Assembly (NCBI GenBank): GCA_027485005.1
Contig: JAIXRX010000077.1
Coordinates: forward strand, 1 to 5,700
DNA: 5,700 nt
Source of the DNA: Alphaproteobacteria bacterium
GTDB lineage: Bacteria; Pseudomonadota; Alphaproteobacteria; Rickettsiales; JAIXRX01
Direction of reading: 5' to 3'
Part shown: positions 5,028 through 5,700 of the stretch, piece by piece
How positions within the stretch are numbered: position 1 is the first letter of the stretch
Layout: the number at the start of each line of letters is the position of its first letter
Notes under the pieces: model-generated
Database searches by the model: none
What the model saw: the letters and a program-made list of their open reading frames with translations, nothing else
What the model was told of the DNA's origin: nothing
Translations under genes and position numbers: made by a program

Positions 5028-5700
5028 GTGCAAAAATTCTAGATGGCCAAGCACTCGCCGCCACGGTGCGCGCTGAAGTGACTGAAGGTGTAAAACAATT
5101 TCGGGCAGAGCATGGTTTTGCCCCCGGCCTTGCCGTCGTACTTGTCGGCGAAGACCCCGCCAGCCAAGTCTATGTGCGCAATAAAGCTAAGCAAACAACC
5201 GAAGTCGGCATGATTTCTGTTGAGCATAAATTACCAGCTGAGACTTCGGAAGCGGATGTATTGGCGTTAGTAAAAAAACTGAATAACGATAATCGCGTGC
5301 ATGGTATTTTAGTGCAGCTTCCTTTGCCGCTTCACATTCGCGAACATGCCGTAATTCAGGCGATTACGCCTGAAAAAGACGTGGACGGTTTTCATGTGAT
5401 TAACGCGGGTAAACTTGCCACTGGCCAACCGCATTTAGTGCCGTGCACGCCGTGGGGCAGCATGAAACTTTTGGCCCTTGCTCATCCTGAAGGACTAAGT
5501 GGCAAACATGCGGTGGTGATTGGTCGTTCGAATATTGTAGGCAAGCCAATGGCGCAGCTTTTGCTGCAAGCTAATTGCACCGTTACCATCGCGCATTCGC
5601 GCACGCAAAATCTGTCAGACATTGTGAAAAGCGCCGACATTGTGGTGGCAGCAATTGGCAAACCAAATTTTGTGCCAGCCGCATGGATTAAACAAGGCGC
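5024..5700 (+). CDS. folD: Bifunctional methylenetetrahydrofolate dehydrogenase / methenyltetrahydrofolate cyclohydrolase (5' part; runs off the window)
   Basis: FolD interconverts 5,10-methylene-, 5,10-methenyl- and 10-formyl-tetrahydrofolate in the cytoplasm, usually with NADP+, feeding purine and formyl-Met synthesis. 225 codons of about 285-300 are visible, with no stop before the edge. The catalytic residues fall at the same numbers as in E. coli: Tyr50 and Lys54 in SQVYVRNKAK, Gln98 in GILVQLPLP, and Asp121 in EKDVDGFHVIN. The PCTPWG motif (140-145) and the Rossmann dinucleotide site GRSNIVGKP (167-175) follow. The N-terminus MSAKILDGQALA is typical. The start shares four bases with the reductase stop (ATGA, 5024-5027) and has AGGAG eight bases upstream, so it is the second gene of an operon and translationally coupled. 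Both partners handle NADP(H), which may explain the pairing. No frameshift or lost residue is seen in the visible part. Confidence 0.95.
   Translation, partial: MSAKILDGQALAATVRAEVTEGVKQFRAEHGFAPGLAVVLVGEDPASQVYVRNKAKQTTEVGMISVEHKLPAETSEADVLALVKKLNNDNRVHGILVQLPLPLHIREHAVIQAITPEKDVDGFHVINAGKLATGQPHLVPCTPWGSMKLLALAHPEGLSGKHAVVIGRSNIVGKPMAQLLLQANCTVTIAHSRTQNLSDIVKSADIVVAAIGKPNFVPAAWIKQG

Overview
The window looks like a piece of chromosome from an alphaproteobacterium of moderate, roughly even base composition. The evidence is the close alphaproteobacterial style of the ribonucleotide reductase beta tail, the O-acetylhomoserine sulfhydrylase, the FAD-type ferredoxin-NADP+ reductase with a Tyr-Ser-Thr-Ser C-terminal tail, and FolD. 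The pilin-like protein (ALPGD...YWG...DDGKPAFGKI pattern) also fits prepilin-like proteins I associate with less-studied alphaproteobacterial lineages. The exact order cannot be told from the sequence. There are no mobile elements, CRISPR arrays, tRNAs or rRNAs, and no gene-free stretch exceeds 150 bases.

Layout, left to right. (1) The 3' two-thirds of a class I ribonucleotide reductase beta gene enters from the left edge and ends in a strong intrinsic terminator. (2) A solitary type IV prepilin-like gene follows with its own near-consensus promoter; it is AT-richer than its neighbours. (3) A complete metY-type sulfhydrylase gene ends in a very strong hairpin terminator that probably also stops transcription arriving from the right. 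(4) On the minus strand lie an orphan lipoprotein gene and, upstream of it, a small ArsR-family regulator with two cysteines spaced exactly as in the persulfide sensors SqrR, BigR and HlyU. (5) Divergent from the regulator, on the plus strand, an apparent operon encodes a thioredoxin-reductase-like ferredoxin/flavodoxin-NADP+ reductase and, overlapping it by four bases, folD, which runs off the right edge.

Most genes are housekeeping: deoxynucleotide synthesis, sulfur amino acid synthesis, and NADPH and one-carbon metabolism. The most interesting part is 3488-3998, the regulator and its two flanking intergenic regions. It contains a perfect 6-8-6 inverted repeat sitting inside the regulator's own putative promoter, a second inverted repeat ahead of the lipoprotein gene, a small hairpin followed by six Ts, and a promoter placed so close to the reductase start codon that the message may be leaderless. 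Together these suggest a small thiol- or sulfide-responsive control point. That is inference from motif and position, not shown by the sequence alone.
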